Part shown: positions 9,021 through 18,551 of the stretch, in pieces
Numbering within the stretch: the first letter of the stretch is position 1
Layout of the letters: each line of letters begins with the position of its first letter
NCBI RefSeq assembly: GCF_002933815.1
Contig: NZ_BEYR01000001.1
Span: 3,063,091 to 3,127,090, forward strand
Direction of reading: 5' to 3'
DNA from: Sphingobacterium sp. HMA12
Lineage (GTDB): Bacteria; Bacteroidota; Bacteroidia; Sphingobacteriales; Sphingobacteriaceae
DNA length: 64,000 nucleotides
Notes under the pieces: model-generated
What the model was told of the DNA's origin: nothing
Database searches by the model: none
The model's input: only the letters and a program-made list of their open reading frames with translations
Made by a program: the position numbers and the translations under genes

Positions 9021-9067
9021 TTGATTTCCCCCGGTGGAAAAACCGAACAGCCATCGGTTTGTTTCAT
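9021..9067. repeat. Right copy of the 47-base imperfect direct repeat
   Basis: The partner of 8895..8941, offset by 126 bases. Its internal hairpin pairs AAACCGA (9040-9046) with TCGGTTT (9054-9060), so the arms differ from those of the left copy but still pair. The remaining bases up to the PL6 stop at 9179 hold only a weak imperfect stem (9099-9123). Confidence 0.55.
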
Positions 9068-9178
9068 ACTTTTAGGTGGGGAAAATGCAATAATACAGTG
9101 CGGAATGACAAATCCATCCCGCATAATCCACCAAGTTAGGTTTCCTTGTACAATGAAGAAAAATAATGTTCAGGATTA

Positions 9179-10678
9179 TTAAGGATTAATAACCAAACTA
9201 TTCCCCAGACCAGTCATAAAGCCCGGACCGATATTTTGTGCTTTCAGAAGATCACGGTGTTTTGTATCCAATTTAGGTGCTCCCGCATCTACCGCGGCCG
9301 CAAAAGGATAGTTACCGACAAAAGCACCCAGCACCGGACTATTACTGGTCGGCTCATAGATTCCATCAGTTGTTAGTGTATATAGTGGATTCTGTCGTGT
9401 AAATCCTGCCGGAAGCTGTTGGCTTGTCGGCACGTCATAGACGATATTTCCCTGATAGGTAAAATTAACCGGTTGATCTGTAAAAGTCAACATGGTAGAT
9501 TGCGAAGCTTGCGAGACAACATTATTGGCAATATGGCCATCTGTTGGTGGCAAGGTGCGATTGTTCCCCCCTTTTCCCGAACCGATATCAAATGACTGTT
9601 TACATTTGATCATGGTATTGGCCACAACCTTCACACGTTTTACTTGATAGTAACCACTTAATGGCGAATTCGGTACACCATCCATTATTGCCAAAGCTGC
9701 TTTTTGCCCTGTTCCAGTCATATTCTGGAAATAATTGTTGTAAACGATATGATCCTCACCAATAATACGAATACCACCTGCAGCACTAATCCCATTTCCG
9801 ACAAAATAGTTTCCATAGACCGCAGAACCATTTCCATGTCTCAGGCAAAGTGTCCCCTGGCTCTCGTGAAAAAAGTTATTACGGATGGTATCAGCGCCCA
9901 TTTTATTGGAGATAATTTCCGTTTCACCATTACAACGTTGAAAGATATTATCTTCTATCGTCGTATAAGCACTGGTCATGGACCAATCGCTTGTTCCGAT
10001 ACGGATGGTCTCCCCCCCGTTATCCGGTACTGCCGCTCGCTCACCAAAGAAATTATGATCGATCCGATGTTTCATTGTTTTGTTTGTTCCCCAAACCACC
10101 ATTGTAGGTCCCTGATGCAATTTTCCTTTGAGATAACAATGATCAATACGGTGATTTGATCCGTTGATGGAAACCCAGCGGTAGTCGGTAGTAGCTGTTG
10201 GCGGATTATAATCCACAATCGAACTATTTGTCAAGCGACAATTTGATGAAGAGGAGGTGAAATCAACCACATTCTTACCTGAGGTATAACCATTCTGAAA
10301 GACCAGTCCACTGACCACGAGCCATTTTCCTGTAATGCTGATGGAAGAAGTACCTTTCATAACCACGGCTCCAGGCTGTTCCGCCATCAGCACAATAGGC
10401 TGCTGGCTTGTTCCCTGCGCGTTAAATGTCAGTTCCTGATCTGTCCATTGCCCGGATTTCATAATGACAGTATCGCCGGGCTGCAGGTTTAAAGCCTGCA
10501 AATCCGCCGCCGATTGAATGGTATGACATTGCACACAAGCGATGCCTTTTAATTGCAATTTTACCGCCGCTGGTTTTTCACAGCTGCTCCCTATCACCAG
10601 TAGCAGTGATAAAGTCGATAATACTGAAACGTTTCTCATCATATTTATTTTGTTTATAAGGTTCATTTTGCCATACAT
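9179..10678 (-). CDS. Polysaccharide lyase family 6 (alginate lyase/chondroitinase B type)
   Basis: A 499-residue lipoprotein (VIGSSC, Cys33). Later Met codons at residues 5, 13 and 14 would give a more normal signal peptide, so the start is uncertain. The body is a right-handed beta-helix typical of PL6. Catalytic and calcium residues fit in spacing and context: E252 and E254 (CNGETE), K259 (IISNK) and R280 (LCLRHGN), exactly the spacing of E243, E245, K250 and R271 in chondroitinase B. PL6 enzymes cleave uronate polymers by beta-elimination, leaving an unsaturated uronyl end. Odd: a CVQCH motif (48-52), of the c-type haem pattern, just before the helix. It is the last gene of the SusC-SusD-FAS1-PL6 unit, 2 bases after the preceding gene. 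Confidence 0.9.
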   Translation of the reverse strand: MYGKMNLINKINMMRNVSVLSTLSLLLVIGSSCEKPAAVKLQLKGIACVQCHTIQSAADLQALNLQPGDTVIMKSGQWTDQELTFNAQGTSQQPIVLMAEQPGAVVMKGTSSISITGKWLVVSGLVFQNGYTSGKNVVDFTSSSSNCRLTNSSIVDYNPPTATTDYRWVSINGSNHRIDHCYLKGKLHQGPTMVVWGTNKTMKHRIDHNFFGERAAVPDNGGETIRIGTSDWSMTSAYTTIEDNIFQRCNGETEIISNKMGADTIRNNFFHESQGTLCLRHGNGSAVYGNYFVGNGISAAGGIRIIGEDHIVYNNYFQNMTGTGQKAALAIMDGVPNSPLSGYYQVKRVKVVANTMIKCKQSFDIGSGKGGNNRTLPPTDGHIANNVVSQASQSTMLTFTDQPVNFTYQGNIVYDVPTSQQLPAGFTRQNPLYTLTTDGIYEPTSNSPVLGAFVGNYPFAAAVDAGAPKLDTKHRDLLKAQNIGPGFMTGLGNSLVINP

Positions 10679-10680
10679 CC

Positions 10681-11439
10681 CTAAAAAGGATACACCGTTG
10701 TATTTCCCTTGGATCCAAAAACATGGACTACGCCATTGGTTGTTATATAACCTCCGGATCTATTCGTCGTCTTATCATTGATTTGAATCGGCGCCAGGTC
10801 GTTGTTATTGACCAGTCTTAAATACATCACACCTTCCTGATTGAAACCTTTGTTGTCGTTCAGATAACCCAACAGCGAACTTTTACTGGCTACTGTATTT
10901 GCCGGCAATAAAGTTTTGGCTTTTTTATTGGAGATTGTCAATTTATCGAAGTTGTAATTGCCCTGTAAGATGAGGTAGAGAAAATAATTCCGGACATCTT
11001 CTTTATTATAATCCTCCCATTTCGTCGCTGGCCTGGTCATTGGTTTGCCTGTACCGTCCACGCCGGTCACAATCGGAAAATCGAAGAAAAGTCCGGACGT
11101 GACCTTTTTCGTTTTGGCATCCCAGGTTTTTATTGCCTCATTGTGCAAAAAGATAAATGTACGGTCGTTTTTATCAAGCTCTTCCAAACTGATCTCCGCA
11201 TATTCCAGTCCCATCCGCATCCATTTAAACACCGTATCTGATGGATTTTCTGTTGTTTCATAGGAGCGATTTTCCAAAAATTTTCGTGCGCTGATGCCGA
11301 TATTTGGATCCAGTGTTTTATGTTTATAATCGTAGTTCTCCTGTAATTCCAAATCGAATAATGAGCAACTTGACATTAGCAGCAAGCTTACCACAATAAC
11401 ACCATATTGTGCCCATTTTATGTTAGATATTCTTTTCAT
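10681..11439 (-). CDS. Fasciclin (FAS1)-like lipoprotein of the PUL
   Basis: A 252-residue lipoprotein. ATG 11439 gives a good signal peptide ending LLLMSSC (Cys25); an earlier Met at 11460 would overlap the SusD stop. The mature part resembles a fasciclin domain: SARKFLENRSYE near the start, then RTFIFLHNEAIKTW (the position of the usual TvFaPtneA motif), and the closing SGGYITTNGVVHVFG, the position of the family's NGvvHvid motif. FAS1-like lipoproteins occur next to SusD genes and probably help bind glycan at the surface. It lies between the SusD and PL6 genes with gaps of 24 and 2 bases. The family call is moderate, because the H-box region is divergent. Confidence 0.6.
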   Translation of the reverse strand: MKRISNIKWAQYGVIVVSLLLMSSCSLFDLELQENYDYKHKTLDPNIGISARKFLENRSYETTENPSDTVFKWMRMGLEYAEISLEELDKNDRTFIFLHNEAIKTWDAKTKKVTSGLFFDFPIVTGVDGTGKPMTRPATKWEDYNKEDVRNYFLYLILQGNYNFDKLTISNKKAKTLLPANTVASKSSLLGYLNDNKGFNQEGVMYLRLVNNNDLAPIQINDKTTNRSGGYITTNGVVHVFGSKGNTTVYPF

Positions 11440-11463
11440 GACTCTTTGATTTATATGCATCTA

Positions 11464-13026
11464 TTAATCTGTATATCCCGGATTTTGCACCAATAGGTTA
11501 TTCGCATTCATTACGCTACGATTGAGGGGCCAGTATACCCGGTTTTGGGGATCTAGAAATCCAGGTTTGTCCAGGCTGCCGGCATCTTCCTGTCTACGCT
11601 TCAAAATTGGATCCATGACCTCCTTCACCCTTCCTGTCCGCACCAGATCAAACCAGCGTTTCCCCTCGCCAAAAAGCTCCACCCTGCGTTCGTTTAATAT
11701 TGCTGTTTCTAACTGGTAAGCTGTGGCTAATTGCGCGTCATTCAAATCGTATTCGGCTAAACGGGCACGCTTTCGTATAAAATTGAGGTATTTGACCGCA
11801 TTCGCCTTATCTCCTAATCCGTTCAATGCCTCTGCATACAGCAAATACATGTCGCTCAATCTATACATGGTTAAATACACCGGAAGTTCTTGGTTGGCTG
11901 CCGGCCAGGGATCCGCTTTGGTTGGATTTGCTTCAGTCGGATACCATTTTATAAATCGGTCCCGCTTATTGCTTGGTAAACCAAAATAGATATCCAAGGT
12001 CTGTTGCGGACGAATGTCCGGACTACGTCCATCTGTTGTTTGGGGCAAAAACAAGTTGGCAAAAACATCTTCATCCACAACAATCTGTTTATTGTTGGGA
12101 GCCCAGGAAGTCTGCATACAGGCACAGCCGTTTTTCGTATAATCCCAGTTGACACTCCAAATGGTTTCTTTACTGAGCAGTGGGCTCGTGAAAATCGCTT
12201 TCCATGAAGCCGTTTCCTGCAAATTTGTTTCATTAATACCACCGTAGCTTACCCCTGTCGGAGATTTGGCCAAAAACAGCTTTTCGATCCATATTTTCGC
12301 GTTCGAATAATCCTTCTTCCACATATAGGCATCGGCCATGATAGCACATACTCCACCGGCGCCAAGTGTCCATAGGGGACTTTTGGCCTCCTTGTTTATG
12401 AGAGAGTAAGCCTTTTCCAGATCCGGAATGATCACCTCGTTCAAAATTTTATCTTTGGATTCACGAGCTTTCTCCGCTGGCTGGTTGATGTCTTCATAGG
12501 GTTCCAACCAGATCGGCGCATCCCCCCAGACACGGACAAGATAGAAATAGCACATGGCACGCAATGCATAACATTGTGCCAGATAATCATTCAACATTTC
12601 AGGTGTGATCCGGCTGTCCAGTTCAGCCGCACGGGGAATGTATTTGATATTTAAATTCGTCCGGCTGATTACCGTATATAAGCCGCTCCAATCGGAGAAT
12701 TGATTCGTCGGCGTCAAGCTGTTCAACACAATCTCGTCAATAAAATCTTTTGTATAACTGATTGCCCGATCAAAATTATCTGCACGGTATTCGCCCCAAT
12801 ACAGGTATTTTTCCAGGAAATTGTCCTTATTGTTATCCAAATTACCCTTTCCGACCATTTCGATCTGAAAACCACTATACATACCAGCTATCGCAGCCTG
12901 CACATCGTATAAATTTTTATAATGCTGATCTAAGGCAACTTCCGCCAATGGTTTTTCTTCCAGAAATTTGCTGCAGCTGCTGAACCCCGCTGACAGAAGT
13001 AGTAATGCTAAAATCTTTGTTTTCAT
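11464..13026 (-). CDS. SusD/RagB family lipoprotein of the PL6 locus
   Basis: A 520-residue SusD protein with a short lipoprotein signal (MKTKILALLLL... SSC, Cys18) followed by the usual SKFLEEKPLAEV. The helical core (RAMCYFYLVRVWGDAPIWL), the RRVELFGEGKRWFDLVRTGR motif and the C-terminal VYWPLNRSVM...LLVQNPGY are standard for the family. It should cap the SusC barrel encoded just upstream (11-base gap) and select oligosaccharides released by the PL6 enzyme. The two SusD proteins of this window differ in length (632 and 520), so they are probably not a recent duplication. Confidence 0.93.
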   Translation of the reverse strand: MKTKILALLLLSAGFSSCSKFLEEKPLAEVALDQHYKNLYDVQAAIAGMYSGFQIEMVGKGNLDNNKDNFLEKYLYWGEYRADNFDRAISYTKDFIDEIVLNSLTPTNQFSDWSGLYTVISRTNLNIKYIPRAAELDSRITPEMLNDYLAQCYALRAMCYFYLVRVWGDAPIWLEPYEDINQPAEKARESKDKILNEVIIPDLEKAYSLINKEAKSPLWTLGAGGVCAIMADAYMWKKDYSNAKIWIEKLFLAKSPTGVSYGGINETNLQETASWKAIFTSPLLSKETIWSVNWDYTKNGCACMQTSWAPNNKQIVVDEDVFANLFLPQTTDGRSPDIRPQQTLDIYFGLPSNKRDRFIKWYPTEANPTKADPWPAANQELPVYLTMYRLSDMYLLYAEALNGLGDKANAVKYLNFIRKRARLAEYDLNDAQLATAYQLETAILNERRVELFGEGKRWFDLVRTGRVKEVMDPILKRRQEDAGSLDKPGFLDPQNRVYWPLNRSVMNANNLLVQNPGYTD

Positions 13027-13037
13027 AATTTAAATCC

Positions 13038-16000
13038 CTAAAAATTGATATTTACCCCAAATCCAAACTCTCTTCTCCTCGGATAACGACCATCATCTTC
13101 ACCCGGAGTCAATGGATTCGATGAACTAAACTCCGGATCATAGCCCCGATAATTGGTCCAGGTCAATAAATTTGTACCGTATACATAGGTTGTCAATCCT
13201 TTCATTTTCAACTTGCTGATAAGTTGTGGATCAAAAGTATACGACAGACGTGCGCTAGCAAGCCGTACAAATGATCCATTCTCGATGTATAAGCTATTCT
13301 GATTTGTTTTCATGTTACCGCGGTTATTTCGCTCAGGATAATTCGGGTATTTAGCCACATCACCGGGTTTTCTCCAGACATTATAGACCATATCCGGCGA
13401 ACCAGCTCCGGTATCCGACGGGTAATTCTGACGTTGTAGTAAAGCATTATATACCTCGCGACCAAATGATCCATTGAAAAGAACATTCAATGAAAATCGC
13501 TTATACATAAAGTTCTGCATAAACCCGAAATAGAAATCAGGTGTTGCATTTCCAAGAACCATACGATCTTCATCGTTGATCAAGCTATCTTTTTTATGAT
13601 TAAGCCATTCCGCATCGCCACCTTTCAATTTACCGTCGGGTGCATACAATTGATGCACTGTCCCTGTGTAATCACGGCCATCGAATGTATAGACAGGCTT
13701 ACCATCGCGATACATGGGTTTACCCTGATCATCCAATACGAGTGTCAGCTTATCCCAGTTATCGTTATAGGCGTTGGATTCATCCCAGGCGTAGACCCCA
13801 AGATTACGCCAGCCGTAAAAGTTACCAATACGTCCACCCTCTTCGACATACCATTTATTACCGGCAAACATCGGTACACCACCCGCCAGTTTAACAATCT
13901 TACCACGTTCGAAGGAAATATTGCCACCAACCTCCCAGGTGAAATCGCGAGTGACGATAGGTTTCGCATTAACAATGAGTTCAACACCTCTTGTACGGAT
14001 TGTTCCAAAATTGACTACAACATTGGAAAAACCTGTTTCTTTCGGCATTTCCTTTTTATACAATAAATCCGAGGTTGTTTTCACATAATAGTCCGCTGTC
14101 ACTCCTAATCGACCATTTAAAAAGGTGAGATCCAATCCTAGGTTATTCTGTGTCGTCATTTCCCATTGGATCTGATTATTCCCGAACGTACTCGTTAAGG
14201 CCGCACCACCTACGCCGTTATAGTTTCCGCTAAATTTCACTTTGGTATAAGATTCGTAATCACCGATCTGATCGTTGCCCAGCTGCCCGAAACTATACCT
14301 TATCTTCGCATCCTGTAATGCCGGTTTTGCCCATTTCATAAAGTTTTCGTCCGAGAAACGCCATGCGGCAGATGCTGAAAAGTAGTTTCCCAATCTTCGG
14401 CCTGGCCCAAAACGCGACGAACCATCCCTTCTGTACGAACCTTGTACGAGGTATCGGCCTTTGTAATTATAACCGATCCGGCTGAATAGTGACCTTGTTG
14501 TATTCGCCGTTGCCGAGGTATAGGTCTTGGCAGCTGTCAGGTAATCCGGAAGCGTGACCCGGATCTCTTCGTTTACGCTGTTTAAATATTCCGAATGGAA
14601 CAGGTCAAGGCGTTTGCGGTCCGCGCTAAATCCCAATAAAGCATACACCACATGATCTTGGGCAAAAGTTTTATTATAGTTCAGAAATGACTGAAACTCC
14701 CAGAAGAAAGTTTTGCTCATTTCATTGGTTCCACTGTTCTGGTCCAGTTTCGCTGAGAGGAAACGTGGCGAAAATCCCGTAAATTGTAAATTGTCCAAAC
14801 GGCCATTGACTAAAGTCGTAAATTTCAGGTCATCCCGAATCTGGTAGTCCAACTGATTGTTCAACTGCCCCGAATAGGTTTCTGACAAATTTTCTTCAAA
14901 CAAGGCATTGGCGACCGGATTTCGCTTTGAGCCGATATAGCTTGTCAGGGAACCATCCGGATAATAAATCAAAGAATAGGCCGGCCGATCCATTACCACA
15001 CGTATGGTATTCCCTATCGGCGTAGCATTACCCCGCTGCCAAGAAAAGGATATGTTATTTGAATAGCGCAATTTGGGCGATATCTGATACTCCACGTTAA
15101 TACGCGATTGCAATCTTTTGGCATAACTATTCAAAATAATGGATTTGTCATCCAGGTAGTTTAAACTACTGTAGTAACGCAGGTTTTTCTGTCCACCACC
15201 GACACTTAGTTTGAGTTCTTTCTTTTGTGCCAAATTACCCAACAACAAACGTTGAAGATCATTGTCCGCATTAAAACTCGGGTTTAAAGAATCTACGTTT
15301 GTTGATCTGTTCTGAATATTTCTGAATTCTCTTACCTCGGCAGAGTTACTGACCGGAATATAATGTGCCAGACGACCAAAGAGATGGTTATAATTTACAT
15401 TGATCAGGGGTCTGCCTTCTGAGCCACGTTTGGTCGTAATCAAGATAACGCCATTTGCAGAACGGGTTCCGTAGATTGACGCCGAACCGGCATCTTTTAA
15501 AACTTCAATACTTTCGATATCAGCCGGATTGATATTTGCACCTTCTGGGTTAATCACACCATCCACAACATACAAAGGACCATTTCCGCCGTTTAAGGTT
15601 GAGGTACCACGTACCTGGATGCTACCTGTCGCTCCAGGAGCACCACCACCATCGTTGGTTACAAGTACCCCCGCTGCCTGCCCCTGTAAGGCATCAAAAA
15701 TATTGATCGGCTGGCGCTCTTCAATCTTTTTTGCACTGACAGATGAAATTGCCCCCGTCACATCCCGTTTTTTAACAGTTCCGCCGTAGCCTGTTACGAC
15801 GATCTCATCCAGCGCATTGTCATTTTCCCCCAGTTGGACATCAATCTGACGCTGACTACCAACAGTTCTCTCTTCCATCTTCATACCCACCTGGCTAAAA
15901 ATCAGAACCGCTGCCGGCGCAGCATCTATCTGATATTTTCCGGCGGCATCTGTGCTTGTTCCCTGGCTCTTCCCTTTAATACGGACGCTCACCCCCTGTA

Positions 16001-16136
16001 GCGCATCGCCTTTGCTACTGCTCACTTTACCTGAAATCCGGATATTTTGCTGGGCAAAGAGCGGTAAGCCCATACTGCCCATTAGTAAAAATAGGCAGAG
16101 TACAAAGCACCCCATTTTTGTGATACTTTTCATCAT
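13038..16136 (-). CDS. SusC/RagA TonB-linked receptor of the PL6 locus
   Basis: A 1032-residue SusC protein: signal peptide ending LPLFAQQ (about 29), carboxypeptidase-regulatory-like domain (about 32-105), LDEIVVTGYG (109-118) as the TonB-box-like region, plug with EVLKDAGSASIYGTRSANGV (about 211-231), then the barrel ending FGFGVNINF with a C-terminal Phe as expected for outer-membrane barrels. There is no STN domain. It is first in the unit SusC-SusD-FAS1-PL6. About 150 bases of leader separate it from a predicted promoter at 16286..16322 that is also found before the GH105 gene. Met2 is an equally possible start. Confidence 0.94.
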   Translation of the reverse strand: MMKSITKMGCFVLCLFLLMGSMGLPLFAQQNIRISGKVSSSKGDALQGVSVRIKGKSQGTSTDAAGKYQIDAAPAAVLIFSQVGMKMEERTVGSQRQIDVQLGENDNALDEIVVTGYGGTVKKRDVTGAISSVSAKKIEERQPINIFDALQGQAAGVLVTNDGGGAPGATGSIQVRGTSTLNGGNGPLYVVDGVINPEGANINPADIESIEVLKDAGSASIYGTRSANGVILITTKRGSEGRPLINVNYNHLFGRLAHYIPVSNSAEVREFRNIQNRSTNVDSLNPSFNADNDLQRLLLGNLAQKKELKLSVGGGQKNLRYYSSLNYLDDKSIILNSYAKRLQSRINVEYQISPKLRYSNNISFSWQRGNATPIGNTIRVVMDRPAYSLIYYPDGSLTSYIGSKRNPVANALFEENLSETYSGQLNNQLDYQIRDDLKFTTLVNGRLDNLQFTGFSPRFLSAKLDQNSGTNEMSKTFFWEFQSFLNYNKTFAQDHVVYALLGFSADRKRLDLFHSEYLNSVNEEIRVTLPDYLTAAKTYTSATANTTRSLFSRIGYNYKGRYLVQGSYRRDGSSRFGPGRRLGNYFSASAAWRFSDENFMKWAKPALQDAKIRYSFGQLGNDQIGDYESYTKVKFSGNYNGVGGAALTSTFGNNQIQWEMTTQNNLGLDLTFLNGRLGVTADYYVKTTSDLLYKKEMPKETGFSNVVVNFGTIRTRGVELIVNAKPIVTRDFTWEVGGNISFERGKIVKLAGGVPMFAGNKWYVEEGGRIGNFYGWRNLGVYAWDESNAYNDNWDKLTLVLDDQGKPMYRDGKPVYTFDGRDYTGTVHQLYAPDGKLKGGDAEWLNHKKDSLINDEDRMVLGNATPDFYFGFMQNFMYKRFSLNVLFNGSFGREVYNALLQRQNYPSDTGAGSPDMVYNVWRKPGDVAKYPNYPERNNRGNMKTNQNSLYIENGSFVRLASARLSYTFDPQLISKLKMKGLTTYVYGTNLLTWTNYRGYDPEFSSSNPLTPGEDDGRYPRRREFGFGVNINF

Positions 16137-16285
16137 AAGTTAGATATTTATTAATTGGTTATTTATTATACTAAGGAATTCAGACCATCATAGTCCCATT
16201 TCGTCCCAGCTTCCCTATTGATCGAAGCTAATGACAGACTCATCCGTATTCCCTTATTTGGTTATTGTTTATAATTCGTTATTAC

Positions 16286-16322
16286 CCAAATATCGGGTAC
16301 TTCCCCGTGTCAAAGGGGGTAA
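16286..16322 (-). promoter_or_regulatory. PUL promoter/operator motif, copy 1
   Basis: On the minus strand TTACCCC is followed, after exactly 20 bases, by CGATATTTGG and then TAATAAC. The GATATTTG part fits the Bacteroidota -7 element TAnnTTTG at five of six defined bases; TTTGAC lies in the -33 area. The same blocks with the same 20-base spacing occur upstream of the GH105 gene (19716..19752). TTACCCC is therefore a candidate activator site. Confidence 0.55.
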
Positions 16323-16409
16323 ATTCTGTTCTTTTTAGCAGTAAAAAATGATCATTTTAATCCAAAAAGCGCTTGATTCAACCATCAGGGATAAGCTATT
16401 TTAATTTCC

Positions 16410-18545
16410 CTATTTTGTCATAAATTCAAATTGAACCCTTCCAAACGTATTTGGTTTTCCTTGCTGCGGTTTGGATATTTCGCCACTCAGACTGCCTTTT
16501 GCATTCTTTCTGACCAACACCCTACGCCAGGCATAGCTTCCTTTTTCATAGTCAAAGCTCACGCCATCATCATCATACAGCCGATAGCTTCCCTCTTTCT
16601 CCCCGTAATGACGGATGGTCAAATCGACCTTCTCATTTGAAAGTGGCGCATGTAAGCGGCTGTCCATCATCGGTATAATACCACCATCTTTGACATAGAC
16701 CGGTATGCGGTCCATATCCGGCGAGGCGACGATCTCTTCTCCATTACCCGCATATTTTCCTGTATAGAAATCATACCAATTACCTTTTGGCAACAACACT
16801 TTTCGGGATGACTCTCCAGCGAATAAGGGCGCGACAAGTATATATTCACCACACATATACTGATCCTTGACTTCCCTGTTGACGGCTTCGAGATAAGGAT
16901 TTGTTTCCAGATCCTGATTGCCTAGCACCGCCTTGGCCTGCCCCTGAAAACCTTCTTCCAATACCATCGCCCGGAAAGGAGGTGTACCCTCAAAGTGATA
17001 CTTTGCAAATTCGGAATATAAATAAGGCATCAGCTCCATCCGCAATTGTGCATAATATTTCACCTGATCAGCGACTTCGGGAAAAGACCAGGGTTTTGTC
17101 CCACTGGACCAGGCATTGATCATGGCCATGGGCGAAAAGACAACGGACTGAAAGCGACGTAGCCACTCCTGCCCTGTTTTCGATCCCCGCACTTCCGGTG
17201 TCCACAGTACACCGCAAAATCCGCTATTGACCAGTGCCGTGATAAAATCCTGATGACTGTAATAGTCATTGTAGATAACATAAGGCAAATTATTGGCTCC
17301 AGCATTCGATGCGCGTACCAGTCCATAGGTGCGCTTATTCTGACTTCTATACAAACTATCGGTCAGCTTCTGCGCGAGTACACCATAGGTCTGCCGCATC
17401 TGGATACCACTGATACCCGATGGAAATTTGGCCATATCGGGCCAAAGATAATAATCGTAACCATCGACTTCATCTATTTTATAACCACTGACGCCAATAT
17501 TAAGCTGCGCATCCATGAATTGTTTAGCCAGTATTTTTTTGGCTTCGGGATGGTTCAAATCGGGAACTGTACCGTTCCAGACCGTATGAGAACCTGTATA
17601 AGGTTCGATCGCCTTACTGATACCTGCATCTGGCGAGACATAAGGATTTGTCCAAAGATTTAGACGAATTCCCTTGGCGGCCAATTTCCTGATCAAGGAA
17701 GCTGGATCCGGAAAACGTCCCTTGTCCCATTCAAACGTGCATGGATAGGCTCGCGACTGCCATCCGGGTTCAAGACCAATGAAATCAAGCGGAAAACCGT
17801 GTTCCTCAAACTGGGCGGCTTCATTCAGTACCTCTTCGGCCGTATAGAGTTTTTGTACCCGCTGAGTAAATCCCAGTCCCCATCGTGGTGGCAATGTACC
17901 GCCCCCGCAGAATAGATTGTATCGTCTGATCGCGTCCAGGGGATTGATACCTGCAAAGACGTAGATCTCTACACCTGCTGCCGGGATATAGATCTCCACC
18001 GCATCCGAATAAGGACGCGAGTTCCAGCTTTTATCGGTATTGCGATCCTTGGCTTCTGTCGGCTCCTTCGTGTCTTTACGAACAGCGGTCCCCACGTAGT
18101 AGGTCAAATACTGTGCAGAATTAACAAGCACACCATAACCCTTGGAGGAGACATAGAAAGGAACGGGTGCATGTGTACGGCCGTTATCCTTGCCACCATA
18201 ATGGTCTACATGTAGATTAAGGATCTTGCCACGCTGGTGAACAGTCTGAAAATTCAATCCCAGACCATAGATCTGTTCATTTTTTGTCAATGGCATCCCC
18301 ACATAGGTTTTCCCGTCAATCAGTTCGGCATGAACCTCCATTTTCGGCAGCGGGAAGTCCGTTGACTGCAGCTGTTCGAGTGTCGAAGCGCGCGGTTCAA
18401 TACCCGCAGCACCCAGCAAGGTGTATTTTTCAGGTTGACCAAAAGTACCCTTCCATACACCGGGATATTGTTCTTTCCATTGGATAGGCTGTGCCTTTGC
18501 ATGACTACAGAGCAACAGCAATAGGATAATCAGGATTTTTTCCAT
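16410..18545 (-). CDS. Glycoside hydrolase family 31 (alpha-glycosidase type)
   Basis: A 711-residue exported enzyme with a signal peptide ending SHAKAQ (about 19). Family 31 parts: N-terminal beta-sandwich (about 20-215), TIM barrel (about 220-530), and C-terminal beta domains with LLPKGNWYDFYTG. The nucleophile is probably D358 in GYKIDE, and D427 in VIYNDYY is the best acid/base candidate; it lies 69 residues further, close to the spacing in characterised members such as YicI. GH31 includes alpha-glucosidases, alpha-xylosidases and alpha-galactosidases, and the sugar cannot be fixed from sequence by eye. It follows the GH105 gene by 6 bases and shares its promoter, so it likely removes an alpha-linked sugar from the same glycan. 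Confidence 0.88.
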   Translation of the reverse strand: MEKILIILLLLLCSHAKAQPIQWKEQYPGVWKGTFGQPEKYTLLGAAGIEPRASTLEQLQSTDFPLPKMEVHAELIDGKTYVGMPLTKNEQIYGLGLNFQTVHQRGKILNLHVDHYGGKDNGRTHAPVPFYVSSKGYGVLVNSAQYLTYYVGTAVRKDTKEPTEAKDRNTDKSWNSRPYSDAVEIYIPAAGVEIYVFAGINPLDAIRRYNLFCGGGTLPPRWGLGFTQRVQKLYTAEEVLNEAAQFEEHGFPLDFIGLEPGWQSRAYPCTFEWDKGRFPDPASLIRKLAAKGIRLNLWTNPYVSPDAGISKAIEPYTGSHTVWNGTVPDLNHPEAKKILAKQFMDAQLNIGVSGYKIDEVDGYDYYLWPDMAKFPSGISGIQMRQTYGVLAQKLTDSLYRSQNKRTYGLVRASNAGANNLPYVIYNDYYSHQDFITALVNSGFCGVLWTPEVRGSKTGQEWLRRFQSVVFSPMAMINAWSSGTKPWSFPEVADQVKYYAQLRMELMPYLYSEFAKYHFEGTPPFRAMVLEEGFQGQAKAVLGNQDLETNPYLEAVNREVKDQYMCGEYILVAPLFAGESSRKVLLPKGNWYDFYTGKYAGNGEEIVASPDMDRIPVYVKDGGIIPMMDSRLHAPLSNEKVDLTIRHYGEKEGSYRLYDDDGVSFDYEKGSYAWRRVLVRKNAKGSLSGEISKPQQGKPNTFGRVQFEFMTK

Positions 18546-18551
18546 AATGGA

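Noticed and set aside
13596..14066. Plus-strand open frame opposite the second SusC gene
   Set aside because: Antisense shadow; no start region or protein motif supports it.
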